Of a DNA stretch of 64,000 bases, positions 23,147 to 35,205 are shown piece after piece. Position numbers and translations under genes: made by a program. Each line of letters opens with the position of its first letter. The stretch's first letter is position 1. The DNA is from Cephalotus follicularis (taxonomy: Eukaryota > Streptophyta > Magnoliopsida > Oxalidales > Cephalotaceae), in NCBI GenBank assembly GCA_001972305.1, contig BDDD01002653.1, forward strand, positions 5,397 to 69,396. The letters are read 5' to 3'. Under the pieces are notes generated by a model. The model saw only the letters and a list, made by a program, of their open reading frames with translations. It did not search any database and had not been told where the DNA came from.

Positions 23147-24106
23147 GTAGGAAGATAATGCATGCTAAGGAATATATGAATGCAACATGTATGACAGTTT
23201 ATAATTAAAATAACATTTAAATAAACCAATATATAAGCAGCCATGCCAAGTGGCCATAAACAGTCCATATGCAAGAATACCGCACAAGGGTGCAATCAAT
23301 TCATCCATCATTTGGGTGTCACATGCCGCTAACTCATAGCTCCGACTGTGCACTACCTAACTATATCCTGCGCTCCGAGGATGATAGAACAGGTAAAATT
23401 TACTACCGACGTTGGCGGGTAGTTTAACAAATAAGATCTGCCATGCAGATAAGTTTTGGAGATCTCCTAGCCAACTCCTGGCTCCCAGGATCCCTACCGT
23501 AGTCGGTGACCACAGCCATCACTCGACTACCGGCAACAAGCACAAACAATACAAGCATTCAATAATAACATTACATATATCAGCAATATGCAATATAAAA
23601 ATTGTTTCCTTAGAAACGTATAACAATTCATTTATCGTACATCTCATAGGAGGCAAACTATCTCAATACAATAATGGTTTCCAGTATGGGAAACAAAACA
23701 TATGGTATCTCACTTAGGAGAAAATCAATAATTTCTTTTAAACAATAGGTTTCATTGAAAATGATAGTTGATCTCATAATTTGGGTACATAGCCCATAGT
23801 TGGTTTCAATCATTGAAATATCAGTGGTGGTGGTGTTAACAGCACCAAAACTGTATATACTATAATAATTAGCATATACAGTAACAATAACCAAAGGCAG
23901 TAGTAATTCAAAAAATCACAAAGGAATAACATTTCATAGTCATTCATATGCAACTTTCACAATAAGTGCGTATGTTGTTCAATATTTGAATGTAACTGTA
24001 CATAAGGCCATGATTGATTGTTCTAATCATCCATATGAAGGCCAAGTTAATTACGTTTCCAATTGAGGCCTTAACAGGACTTATATCAGTAATTTTTTAC
24101 CCAGGG

Positions 24107-24220
24107 CAGTCGGCTGCTCTCAAGAACAGTCGGCTGTCTTTGTTGAGTAGTCGACTGCCTTCTTTTGACAGTCGACTATATGCATTGAGTAGTCGACTGT
24201 CATGAAGAACAGTCGACTAC
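24107..24220 (-). repeat. GTCGAC-core array, C 5' LTR, distal
   Basis: Six copies of agtcgactg or agtcggctg, the same layout as in the 3' LTR. Confidence 0.8.
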
Positions 24221-25257
24221 TCCTGCCCAGAAATGCAGGTAGTAACAGTTTATGTGCAATTCAAAGTCTAATGCCAATCAATTCAATGCAAGCAGAAATA
24301 TAACATACATGATACGCATATAATATCTTCCATAACATATCACTACTCCTACCTCAATCGTTATCCCAAGATCAATTGGGTTTGATCTTTCTCTTTAAAG
24401 CTTCCAAAGCCTTTTCCCAACAATCCTTCGAATCCAGCAAGAAAAATCTATGCATGCATGTTTAGAGGTTCAGTCACCTAATCAGTCGGTTAACTAGCTA
24501 TCAGTTACAATTACCTACTACACAGCAGCTTATCACAAATTCCATAAGTCTTACTTCCATTTTACCACTTTCTCTTTGGAACTCTATGTCATGCATCTTT
24601 CAATTTCGGATTAACGTGTGGACAGAGGATGCATATATAAATTTAAGAGAATCAGGAGGCATAATACAACTAACCAACAAATTCAATTCGAGTTAGAGTT
24701 ATATAATCCTCAAAGCTTAATGTCCATGTTCTTACTCCCATATTACCCTTTAAATTCAATTCTAGAACTGTTAATCCTTTACCAACAAAAGATAATTATC
24801 CTTTCCTAGTTACAATATTAACAGTACTACCTAAGCAGGGAGTTCAAATTTGGACACTTACCAGGAGAAATCCAAAGCTTCCAAGTCTTTGAGCTCCACT
24901 CCAATTTCTCAACGCAAGCTCCAATGATCCCAGCAACTCTCCTAAATCTTAAGTGTTTCTAACACTCAACCTAAGCTCATGCACAACTGATATAAGCTAA
25001 GGAATTCTTGAATTCGCCAGAGTCCTTTACTCTAACATTTTCTCCATTCTCTCTCTCACATGCCTTACTTCCTTCATTGTCATTCTCACTTTTCTTTCTT
25101 TTGTTTCTGCAGGTACAGGTCTGCAATCTTGCAGAGCACATGCAAGGGCTTCCTTGCATGTCATGGCAGTTGGTGGCATGCCCACGACACCTGTCCCCTT
25201 GCATGCCACGCCCCTGTTCTGTCTCACACATGCACCGACACCTGTTTTGCTGCAATT

Positions 25258-25341
25258 CCAGTCGACTGCCTTATGTGGCCAGTCGACTGTCACTCCACGA
25301 ATCAACCCAGTCGACTGTTGCCCTGTGACAGTCGACTGTTG
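25258..25341 (-). repeat. GTCGAC-core array, C 5' LTR, proximal
   Basis: Four cagtcgactg palindromes 170-250 bp from the LTR start. Confidence 0.8.
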
Positions 25342-25511
25342 AGGCTGATTATTTATGTTTACTTAGGTTGTTTTGCCCATTTACACATCAATTCAACCTT
25401 GGCATACAAGCAAAGCATATAACATAGTAATTGGACAAATAATTCAATTAAAATGTATATTTATTTTAACAATGGAATCAATATACATTAATTGAATTTG
25501 CGGTCATTACA

Positions 25512-25516
25512 CTCCG
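25512..25516. other. target-site duplication of element C, right
   Basis: CTCCG, identical to 13978-13982. Confidence 0.9.
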
Positions 25517-25721
25517 TTTGAGGGTAGTTAACTTTGATAATGTTTATTGTTGTAGCATGTAGTATGGGATGCATGTTATGTTTTAATTCGACTTATATTT
25601 AAATGCTTCCGCAAGTTGTTAAAGGCTATGGAAAGTTTTAGATTTATGGTAAATTGCATAAGCCGGATTTATATGTTGATTGCCGCCACTTTTATTGTTG
25701 TTATGGGAACGGCGTGTGACA
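25517..25721 (+). repeat. Tekay-like LTR A, right part and 3' end
   Basis: Continues LTR A after element C and ends GGCGTGTGACA at 25721. No PBS follows; the next bases are Sirevirus sequence. This end is therefore the outer end of a 3' LTR or of a solo LTR. Confidence 0.75.
25552..25579 (+). other. covarying hairpin, copy in LTR A
   Basis: Stem GUAGCAUG / CAUGUUAU (8 pairs including two G-U) around loop TAGTATGGGATG. Confidence 0.7.
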
Positions 25722-25771
25722 CATTGTGTCTTCTTGGATAATGCCTTCAAGCACACCTACAAACACAATTT

Positions 25772-26224
25772 TCAAATATTTTTTTGAGGTACCCAACAAA
25801 CCTTGGGTCCTTTGGGGTTAGTCAAAATGGTTCCTTTGGGAACCCGACTCCTTTTTACTCTAGAGAAATTCAAATCGCTTAATATATTTTCTTTGTAAAA
25901 GCATGAGGTAGAAGTATGGCCATTTTTACCACAATTGATGCAAGAAACAATTATTCTTCTTTTATTCATATTATCTCTTTTATAAAAGCAAGATGAAAAT
26001 GCATGACCGTACTTACCACAATGAGTACACGAGACATTTATCTTTTTCTTATATATGGCATTTTTCTTATGATAGCATTGTGAAGATGTGTGTCCATGTT
26101 TACCACAAAAATTACATGAATTATTCAAATGTTTCTTAAACATGGCATTCTTTTTATGAAAGCAAGTAAAAGATGTATGTCCATTTTTACCACAATAGTC
26201 ACACAAAGTTTTTACAATTTTCAT
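25772..26224 (-). pseudogene. gag: Sirevirus Gag C-terminal part with four zinc knuckles
   Basis: Four CX2CX4HX4C knuckles repeat every 29 residues (first Cys at residues 8, 37, 66 and 95). Each has the form CxxCGKxGHxxxxC with a Lys-rich spacer. GPKVCWVPQK follows, the usual lead-in to the Sirevirus protease. It is in the same polyprotein as the upstream gag pieces, separated by an in-frame TAA at 26285-26287. The knuckles would bind RNA. Four in tandem is more than I expect at this place. Confidence 0.85.
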
Positions 26225-26284
26225 TTTAATTTGAACCTTTTCAACTTTTTCTTTTTCTATTCTTTCTTTCCTTTCAAAAAATGT

Positions 26285-26689
26285 TTAATAAAGCTTAACG
26301 TTATTCATCTCCTTATATCCTAGTCCGGCCTTATCAAAGACACACCTTTGCATGCCAAGAAGATTTTCAAGCTTCTCACTACTATTAGAGAACTTTGAGA
26401 AAGTTTTCTTTAATGCTTCTATTTCTTCTTTAAGATTTATATTCTCCAGTTCTAGATATGCTACTTCATTTTCTAGGGGATCTACTTCAATTTCATTTGA
26501 GTTTTCTTCCTTGGCCAAATTAATTGATTTAAGTTCATCGTTTTCATTTACTAGTGTCTTGATTTTTTTCTTTAGGGATGCAATCATAGAGCTATATTTT
26601 TCTACTATTAAGACAAGTTCATCGTATGTTACCTCATCGCTTTCCTCCTCCTCTTCTTCCTCTAAGGCCATCAAAGCTATTTGCGCCAC
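26285..26689 (-). pseudogene. gag: Sirevirus Gag middle part, acidic and coiled coil
   Basis: An acidic start (a run of Glu) is followed by a long heptad-like, Lys/Glu/Leu-rich segment predicted by eye to be a coiled coil, then GMQRCVFDKAGLGY, a motif known from Sirevirus Gag. An in-frame TAA at about 26696 separates it from the upstream knuckle part, probably from CAA. Confidence 0.85.
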
Positions 26690-26692
26690 TTC

Positions 26693-27705
26693 TTAATTTG
26701 AGTCTTCATCTGAACTAGACTCATGACTATCATCCCATGTTGCGATCATAGCTTTCTTCTTTTTCTTCAAGAGATCCTTCTTTTTGATCCAAGGGCAATC
26801 GCTTTTGTAGTGCCCCGGTTTGTTGCACTCGAAGCATATGGTCTCTTCTAGCTTGCTTGACTCTCCTTTTTGGTGGATTTTCTTGTTTGGCTTTCCACCA
26901 AACTTCTTCTTGCTAGCAAGGAATTTCTTGAACTTTCGTGTGATAAGGGCTAGCTCTTCATCATCATCATCGTCCTCGGAATCTTCGATTAGGGATGATT
27001 TTAAAGCAACTATCTTCTTCTTCTTCGTCTCTTTTTCTTCATCACCATTCTTCTTTTGCATTGAGAGTTCATGAGTCATTAATGTCCCAAGAAGAGCTTC
27101 TAGTGGAAGGACGTTGAGATTCTTTGCTTCTTCAATTGCGGTGACCTTCGGCATCCAAGACATTGGTAAGCACCTAAGAATTTTTCTCACCATTTCACTG
27201 TTAGAATATGTTTTATCTAAAGCTTGTAATGCATTAATGATATTTTTAAATCTAGAGAACGTGGATTTAATGTCTTCATTCTCATTCATGGTCAACATTT
27301 CATATTCATGGACTAGCATACTAATCTTAGCTTCTTTAACTTGATTTGTCCCTCATAGGTGACCTCAAGTCTATCCCACATTTACTTGGCGGAAATGCAA
27401 GATGAAATCCTATTGAAGTCATTTGAGTTTATAGCACAAATGATAATGTGATTAGCCTTAGCATTTAATTGAACCCTTTTTCTATCATTATCATCATAAA
27501 GATTTCTAGGCTTAGGAACTACATCCCCGTTTTCAAGTGTGACGGTGGGGAGATTTGGACCATCAACTATAAGGTCCCATAAGTTTTAGTCAAGGGATTG
27601 AATGAAAATGGTCATTTTAGCCTTCCAATGGCCATAGTTATTGCCATCGAAGAAAGGGGGTTTTGAGATATTTTGGCTCTCTCCTACGTTTGAGTTCATT
27701 GTCAT
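26693..27705 (-). pseudogene. gag: Sirevirus Gag N-terminal part
   Basis: It starts with ATG at 27705 or 27699 (PPFFDGNNYGHWKAKM and so on, the UBN2-type start). It has an in-frame TAG after FIQSLD (about 27587), another stop near 27380 and a one-base loss near 27357. It continues as an open frame (27319-26693) with HEYEMLTM, LRCLPMSW and LPLEALLGTLMTHE, then a CCHC knuckle (CFECNKPGHYKSDC). It forms the virus-like particle core. Confidence 0.85.
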
Positions 27706-27751
27706 CCTAGATCATTAAAGGCTCTAGAACTTAAGAATTATAAGCCTACCT

Positions 27752-27762
27752 CTCTGATACCA
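27752..27762 (-). other. primer binding site of the Sirevirus
   Basis: Sense TGGTATCAGAG, initiator Met-tRNA complement, two bases after the LTR. Confidence 0.8.
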
Positions 27763-27764
27763 AA

Positions 27765-28926
27765 TGAATAAACTACAAGGGGGGGGGGTGAATTGTAGTT
27801 TCTAAAAATAATTAACCTTTTTTCAATTTTAATTTAACATATCAATGAACAAGTATGTATGCAAACAATAGAAATTAAATAAACAATTCAAAGAGAAAGA
27901 TTTAGAGAGTTTGCAAACACGATTTTTAGAGTTGTTCGGCGTAACTCTTGCCTACGTCCACTTTTCCCAAGGATCTGCTTGAGTTTCCACTAGTCTCCGA
28001 ATAAAATTCTGGGTGCTATACGGTACACCTTTGTGATTGACCTCAATCACTTACAACTCTCTTTGGGTTCACTCCCCAATTTCTTTTAGGGTTCACTCCC
28101 CTATTACAATCAAAGTAAATAGAATGAAGTTTTGTTCTAAACCTCTCAAAAGGTTCCATTTTACAAGATGAAATCACTTAATCTAATTGGGAACAAATAT
28201 TTGATAAGATACTAGATAAGAGCTTTTTGATAGAACTTCTTGATTTTGAATGCTTGTAGTATGTTTTCTTGAATGCTATTTTTATTTGATGTCACTTGTG
28301 TTCTTCTTGTTCTTTCTCTTCAAAAACCTTTGTATATAGTCGTTTCTTGCCTCTGAGATCCGTTGGGTATGTCTTGAAACTTGTTGCATAAAAAACGGTG
28401 CATTAAAACTCTGTCAGAATTTTTCTAGCCGTGCAAAGCGTCGACTGTCTCCCTCAAAGCGTCGCCACTTATATGACCGTTAGGTATTTTCATTTGAATT
28501 TGTCGAGTCAAAGCGCAGGCGTTCTGGATGTAGGAGTCGACTGTTTCCTCAAAGCGCTGACGCTTAGTGTTGAGCGTCGCCGCTTTTGTCAAATTGATTG
28601 GATCCAAGAAGTCTCTGTTTCTAACCGCTGACTTGAGGTCTCAAAGCGATGACGCTCTGAATTCAAGGTCAGACGTTTCTAATTAGGTGTCGATGGTTTG
28701 AACATTTGTTCCTCTCCTCCGAACGCTCCAACGGTTGACGCTTTGTTCATTGTCTCGACTGTTGCACAAAGTGCTAACGCTTTATTTCTGAGCGTCGACG
28801 CTTTATCCTGTTTCTGCAGTTTTTCTTGCTGTTTTGCGCATTCCATGTTTTTCTTGCACATAAGGAAACTTGGTTATACACAAATATGTTATCATCAAAA
28901 CTAGGATTGATACATAAATGTCAACA
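27765..28926 (-). repeat. Sirevirus 5' LTR
   Basis: Sense TGTTGACATTTATG at 28926 to ATTCA at 27765, about 1162 bp. It includes a C-tract (nine or ten C in sense, about 27780) near the 3' end, which I recall as common in this lineage, and a GTCGAC-type array. Confidence 0.85.
28434..28805 (-). repeat. GTCGAC-core array in the Sirevirus LTR
   Basis: About ten degenerate copies of aaagcgtcgacg(c/t) and gcgtcgccgct, with one perfect AGCGTCGACGCT at 28791-28802. Spacing is 20-40 bp. Confidence 0.75.
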
Positions 28927-30399
28927 AGTCTGAAATATTAATGACAAATAATTAAATATTAAAATCGTCACATATTTGTTCATTACATATAATGTGTATA
29001 TTTTTTGAATTTATTGTACATGGTGGTAGACTTGGGACTATACCTAGTTCTTTGGTTTCTTTTAATGGATGTTATTTAAATTCTTTATTACTGTGGTATT
29101 CATCTGGTCTGTAATAAAGCTGCCTGTGTGCGTTGTTATTTTTTTTATTCATTATTTCTTAAGAGTAGAACTTCTCTTCTCCTTCTTAAATTGTAGTATT
29201 ATTCTTTTATAATACAAGTGATGTAATTTTAGGAAGAGGTGCAATGGAGCTTGAAGAGAGAATATAGAAGGTTAGGAGACAAAGTGGAGAGCATGTATGC
29301 ATGGTGTAAAAGCTGTAATAAAGTAGTTGTTAAATAATATCCCATAGGGAACCGAGTGGTCACGTTTGGCTCACGTGATCACTTAATAGTTAGAGTCTCA
29401 AGTCAGGCCATTTTTTAGGATGCATGAGATGGATGAATTTTACATTTTTTCAAACACGTCAAAGCATGCTAAGCCGTTCCAAATGGACTGGAAGATAATG
29501 AAATTATCTAATTAGCGACTTTGGTGAAATATAAAACTTGATGAGACCTGAATTCCTCCAATTGTGAAATAATAAGTCCACAAGTAGTGGGGCATAAGGC
29601 TGTCCCATCGTTGGCCTTCCACAGCCTTCGATGAATGGTGTGGACATATTGGGGATAGCAATGCACTGGCAGAGGTCCCCCGTATTATCATTTTCATTCA
29701 ATTTCAGTGTGAGGTACACTGGAAGGAAATAACCATGTTTTGGCACTATGACAAGCACACTTGTGGGGATCAAAACGGATTTATTTCTTTTAGAATTGTG
29801 GTTTTGACTTATATCGCGTTCATATATTGGCATAGCCACAGCTTGTGGATTATATGGTCCAGTAGGCCAAACTTGTTTCGGATCATGCATTTCAAGGGCG
29901 AGGCCCTAATTCAAATTGACGCTGACGTCTACCTATTCAGGTGTTATGGCTGGCACACTAACAATTGGGGATATACCATGTTTGATAGATTCTGATCCCC
30001 ACTAGGAAGTGGGTGCTTCCCGAATTCCAGATGTAGGTGTGGGATACGATAAGAATAGTGAGAAAGAGCCATAATTACTAAAGACCAAGAATTATGGTAA
30101 TAACAAAATTGGAATGATCTGCTAAAATTTCTTTCACGTTTCCCCTTAAAGGTACTAGATAAAATATTATATATATTCAAATGGTAGACAGCACCAATAA
30201 ATCATAAAATTTACATTTCCTCAAACTACAAAATCCAGTTTTTATTGAATGGTTGAGAATTTTGTGCTTGATACTCAAGAGCATGAGAATTGCTCATGCT
30301 ATGACTGAGACATCCCCCACATTAGGGATCATAGCATCTGACCATCATAAGGCCAGGATGGCTAACTAGTGGAATGACGATCATAGAACCCGTTACATG
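28927..30399. other. unassigned, AT-rich, no gene seen
   Basis: No supported reading frame; short frames here have no recognised motif. The stretch 29340-30300 has scattered sequence of moderate complexity that could be the worn 5' LTR or leader of the copia element that follows. I cannot show this. Confidence 0.5.
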
Positions 30400-32756
30400 G
30401 CGATTGCTGGCAAAAGTCCACATAGGAAAATTCTATGAATTTAATCACAAACCTTACGTGCCATGCTTATACAACTCGAGGAGTTGAGTGGCGCGCAGTC
30501 GGGGGCTGTTAAGGTAGATTTAGACCATGTTGGGTCAAATCAATCTGTGATATGTATTCCTTCTTCTGGAACAACCTCTAAGAGGTGTAGATCAAATGGA
30601 TCAAATTCCAAGGGCAAGCCACCCATAAGGAAGAAAGAAAAGGAACCACTACGCATGGTTGGGGAGGCCATTCATTAAAGGATTAAACATCTTTCCAGGG
30701 AAAAAGCCTGCTTCTATTATTGGAAGCTAGGGAACTGGAAGAGAAATACTTCTAGGGTTATATGTTGCAGCGGTAGCGTACATCCTAAAACTAGATTCCT
30801 TTGAAATACGTCCCCTCCATATCTTACAAGATAATGAAATGGAGGAATCCCAGCCTAAACCACGCGAAGGTTAAAAGATGTCTAGCTTATGAAAGAAGGC
30901 AGACACCTTCTAAGCTGGAAGCACGATAGGACCGTTGTTGGTTTGTGGGATATCCTAAAAGGAGCTTAGGATTAAATTTCTACCATCCTAGCAAACAAAA
31001 GCTGTTTGTTTCACGAACTGCTACATTCCTAGAGAGGGAATGCCTATTTACAGGAAGTAGTGGGAGTATGATATAACTAAGTGAATTAACACTAGGTGAA
31101 AACCCACAGGACGATAAGGAATTAGAGGTTAATACCTCTAAAGATAAATACGGGAAAGGATCCCAACCTGAGATGGAATCTCAATAAGGCACTCCTCAAA
31201 TGAGGAGATCAAGAAAGGTTTCAATAGCGCCTGAGAAATACGATTTTCTCATTGAAGGCACTTATGAACCCAACGACATCGTTGATGATGAACCTACCAA
31301 CTAAAAAGAAACAGTAAAGTACACTGATTCTAGGGCATGACTGAGAGTCATGAAATCTGAAAATGATTCCATATACGCCAAACAAGTGGAACTTGGTAGA
31401 CGCATGCAAGTTAATATTCGGAAGGAAGATACGCGTTAATGGAAAAAGTTAAAACCTTTAAAGCATGATTGATTGTGAAAGGGTATAGATGAAGACGAGA
31501 GGTCAACTATACCAAAACTTTCTAAAAAATCGCAATGCTTAAGTCCATTCGAATATTGCTTCCTATTTCCACTCATTATGGATATAGCAAGTGGCAAATG
31601 GATGTCAAGATGGCCGTGTTAAGGGACTATCTTGAAGAGGACATATGAATGTCCCAAACCAAAGGGGTTTACATCCATGGAGCATCAACACAGATTGTGC
31701 CCACTCCTTAGATCTATCCATGATCTTAAGCAAGTATCCTGTAGCTGAAACATTTGTTTTTGATTTTATCAAAACAATGCTATGCCTTATGTGTACCAAA
31801 GATAGGATAACCCATGTATCACTATCTTGGTATGTTGTAATAAAATTAACTAATAAATTCTCTAAATAAGGATTTGGGAGAGACTTCCAACGTATTGGGA
31901 ATGAAGATCTAAAGAGATGGATCAAGTAGGTTGTTCAGACTTTCCCAAAGACTGTACATCAGCAGGTTGCTGATACAATATGGACTTTTGAATTCAAAAC
32001 ATGGCTTACTACCATTTAGCCAAGGAATTCATCTTTCCGAGAGGATGTCTTCATAGACTTATGAGGTGAGAATATACATGATATAGTAGCCTCAGCTGGA
32101 GACTCCATCATGTAACCCATGCTATGTACAAGGCCTGACATCGCCTGAGCCTAAGGGTATGGCTAGTCGATTATTAGTCCTATCCCTATGAGAGATAACG
32201 GGAAATTATAAAAAAGATTCTTCTTGACATGTGGAGAAGATGGTGAATTGAATTTTGAGAGTTCTTTTGACTCTAGTTTCAAATGTGATCTGGATGATCA
32301 AAGTCCGTGTCAAGATATATGAATATCCTAAATGGATGTGTTGTGAGAGTTTGAGGAGTTTAAACTAGATGAGTGCTAGAAACTCCACCATAAAATAAAA
32401 GTGTGTTACAACCTATGATACCGATAAATATGTTGTTTGGCAGTTGAAGTTCATTGGTGAACTTTGTGTAGTTCCATCCATTGATTACCCAGTTGCTATG
32501 TACTGGGACGACGATTGGGGGATTTTTAACAAGCTATGGAACCCGGTCTCATTACCTCTATAAACTTATAAAGTGAAGGTATCATTAGATATTTAGATCA
32601 TGAGTAGAGGAAACACCTTATACGAGACATTTACGAATTTTAGAAACTTAGCCGACCCACAAACAAATACCATGAGCTATAAAATACTCAGGAGATGATT
32701 ATAGTACAATGAGCTTAGGCTATAGGTCCTTGTGGCTTAAGGGCCAAGTGGGAGAT
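30400..32756 (+). mobile_element. decayed Ty1/copia element 1, Angela/Tork-like
   Basis: Pieces in plus order: a gag zinc-knuckle remnant at about 30560-30740 (KKEKEP, then a CFYYWKLGNWKRN remnant with knuckle Cys/His lost); the integrase C-terminus at about 30870-31130 (CWFVGYPKRSLGFYFYHPS, FLEREFL); the region before RT at about 31200-31300 (RRSRKVSIAPEKYDFLIEG); RT at about 31580-31800 (KWQMDVKMAVL); and RNase H fragments (MLCTRPDIA at about 32120). The segment between gag and the integrase end is deleted. Stops and shifts are everywhere. Confidence 0.8.
32746..32756 (+). other. polypurine tract of copia element 1
   Basis: AAGTGGGAGAT directly before TGTTAGA, as usual for Angela/Tork copia elements. 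Confidence 0.8.
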
Positions 32757-33915
32757 TGTTAGATGGGGGTGTCCCTGCAAGCTAAGAGATAGCTGCAATC
32801 ATATGTTTTACATATATGTTACACTACATGTTTAAATATTCTTAGTTCCATTTATGTTTTATGTGCATGTTCCAGAAACTATGGCACAAGCTATGTGTAT
32901 TATCCCAACCATAACTATGGAATCAGCTTGATTGAAACATCAACTGAATACACATATAGCGCCTTGTTGATAAAGGGTTGGATCTCATGCCTGGGAGGTT
33001 ATGAGAACGAGATCCTTACTCCCTTTTGAAAAACTGTTCCAAGTCATAGGTTCAGTTTCTTAGGGTAATTGATGAACCGTAAAGACTAGCCGTATTATGC
33101 TTGCCCTATTGAGTGTGGAGGATGGATCATCCCATTGCCACTTGGGTTTACCATGAATCTAATGCGGGGTGCGTGCTATAGGGCATAACACTGAACCGAC
33201 CCACCATAGGAAACCTATTAGGATACACATACTCGTGTCAATAATATTCCTATAGTCTCGGTAGTGTTTAATCAATGGTGACTAATGGGTACTTTAAGAC
33301 CTGCGTTGTTTCCTTAGACCTGAGCGGCTGGCATGCGTTGTGTAGTAACCGCTTGGCTTTGATTTCCGCCTTCCCCAACACTAGCCACCACGCTTGAAAA
33401 TGGCATGTCTTTGACCCTTGTGGAAGCTGCATTGAGATATATGGGCGAGTGCGCAATAAGGTATAGTCACACCTATATGTAAGGTGATCGGTTCTATAAT
33501 ATATTTTGTCCGTTGAAGACTTAATACCTTGCCAGGCATAGGTAGACTGGAAACAGATTTTCCAGGGAGGTCATCCGATAGTCATGATAATAGCATGGAT
33601 TGGTAGTTATGGCAGTATTACCTAAGGTTGACACTTATATGAACCCGAGTCTGCGATCAGAGCCAAGTACGACGAGGGATAAACGACACCCAAACCAAAG
33701 ACTAGATAAAACACTGGGGAACCGACCAACAATTGATAGACATGGTGTACAAGGATTCGGGGGTGATTTGAGATCACACTGGGCTATAGGACAGTCAAGG
33801 ACTATCAGGATAGTCATACCAGAACTTTGGGATGTTTTGGGAATTTTATCATTGTACCGGAAATCCACCATTCTTTCAGGTCCCGCCTGATTTTGGAATA
33901 GGTTGACTTGTGCAT
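32757..33915 (+). repeat. copia element 1 3' LTR, conserved part
   Basis: Starts TGTTAGATGGGGGTGTCCCT after the polypurine tract. About 1150 bp match, with divergence, the sequence starting at 43146. The LTR probably continues to about 34800 (leader-like DNA), but the right end was not found. Confidence 0.75.
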
Positions 33916-35205
33916 ATGGCACATGTCATTTAGTGAATGGATAGCATCTATGAATGATGTTACTTAGCTAGTGAACATTTCAATTGCTGGGCAAACATTC
34001 CTTTAGAAATGAGTTCAAGCATCACCGTAATGGAATGTTACGTGCAAAGAGTTGTTTGTCTCAATATGTAAGTGCATAGGGCATTTACTTGTAGAGAGAG
34101 GTTATGGCCTTTAAAGCATTTTGGCATTGGGATTTAATTCCCTTAGTGGCTGAAAATTTGGGCTTCATTGCCCTTAAATTTTCCAACCCAATATTGCTTA
34201 AAATGTTGGCTTGATGGTTAGTGAAATCTATGTTGATTTTACTTAAGCCCACATGTTAGTCCATCACTATTTGGCTATTCTTGCATTTGCTATGTGTGGG
34301 ATGAATTTGTGGACTAAATGGCCGACCAAATGGAGTTTAAAAGAGAGAAAATGTTAAGTCACTTAGCTTGAAGGACAAGCCTTCGAAAATTCTAAAGACT
34401 TACTATATTAATTTATGACCTAGCTTAACACACATGAGAAATGTTTTCTCTCTTTTCTTCACCCGTAGCTCTATCTTCTTCTCTTCACTCTCACACATCT
34501 CCTCCATTGAAGAACTTCAAGAATGCTTGAAGTTTATGAAGAGAAGAAGACAACACAACTTCCTTTTACCCTCCAAAGTTCATTATAGGTGGAGATAGTC
34601 ACCAAATTGGTTTCTATCTTTACTTATTTTGAAAGATAGTTTTAGGCATAAACACTAACTTTTCCTCAAGATTTCTTCCTTCCCAAAAGTTGCAGGCTGC
34701 CCCTTAAGGAAGGTCTTTTGTGAAGATAGAAGCTTTGGTTTCAAGGTTGGAGGAACACTCGAAAGGGAAGTGGGCAAAGAATTAGGTAAAAGCTACTAAT
34801 TCTTCTCCTTGGTCATGTTTTGTGTTGATTGTGTATGAGTGTTTATAGTTCGGGTTTGAGGGCTGGTTGCTTATTTGCAACTCTAGAAAACCCTATGGGT
34901 TTTGCTAGGTTAGGGTTTTGGCATTGAGGGTTTGGGCATTAAGGTTTTGTGTGTATCCTAATGTCTTTTTGGAGTGACCATTTCCTAGGGTTTGTGATAC
35001 CCTTCCTCCAAGCTGAACCCTAACATGCTTGGAATCCTCAAATGGTTCAATTGAAGTACAAATTAGTGATCCTAGGACCCTATGGGTCAATAATGGACTT
35101 AGTTTTAGGGTATGCCATTGTTGGGCATTTAAATGGATTGAAAAGGTTATGTTATCAAACCCTAATCCTAAAGACCCTTAATGTTCCATTCCTAATTTAG
35201 AGACT
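33916..35205 (+). other. probable rest of copia LTR and unassigned DNA
   Basis: No coding frame. 34430-34560 is pyrimidine-rich with ATTGAAGAACTTCAAGAATGC-like wording of the kind I recall from Angela leaders. 34850-35160 has repeats of agggttt. The junction to copia element 2 lies near 35205. Confidence 0.45.

Larger units (their letters stand above)
13983..25511 (-). mobile_element. complete Tekay-like chromovirus, element C
   Basis: Both LTRs, PBS, polypurine tract, gag, protease, RT, RNase H, integrase and a C-terminal chromodomain-like region are all present on minus, flanked by the 5-bp direct repeat CTCCG. It inserted into LTR A. The body has one frameshift (about 21185), a TGG-to-TGA stop in RT and a 644-bp tandem duplication in pol. 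The 3' LTR has a 682-bp tandem duplication that the 5' LTR lacks. Without the duplication the two LTRs would be of nearly equal length (about 2737 bp). Confidence 0.95.
22775..25511 (-). repeat. element C 5' LTR, 2737 bp
   Basis: Sense TGTAATGACCGCAAATT at 25511 to GGGGTGTGACA at 22775, next to the PBS. It matches the 3' LTR with scattered differences and without the 682-bp duplication. Confidence 0.95.
25722..28926 (-). mobile_element. Ty1/copia Sirevirus-like element, 5' part
   Basis: 5' LTR, PBS and gag on minus. The LTR start (TGTTGACATTTATGTATC) and the Gag order (UBN2-type domain, zinc knuckle, coiled coil, further knuckles, GPKVCWVPQK) are typical of Sireviruses. It is cut at 25722 by LTR A, at the point where the protease motif WYLDSG would begin. 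The remainder lies left of the window, if it exists. Confidence 0.85.

Noticed and set aside
29357..29383. Inverted repeat with CACGTG (G-box-like) at about 29357-29383
   Set aside because: Single occurrence with no gene nearby; not enough to call a regulatory site.
29504..29890. 128-codon frame on minus
   Set aside because: No recognised motif, surrounded by decayed repeats; chance frame is likely.
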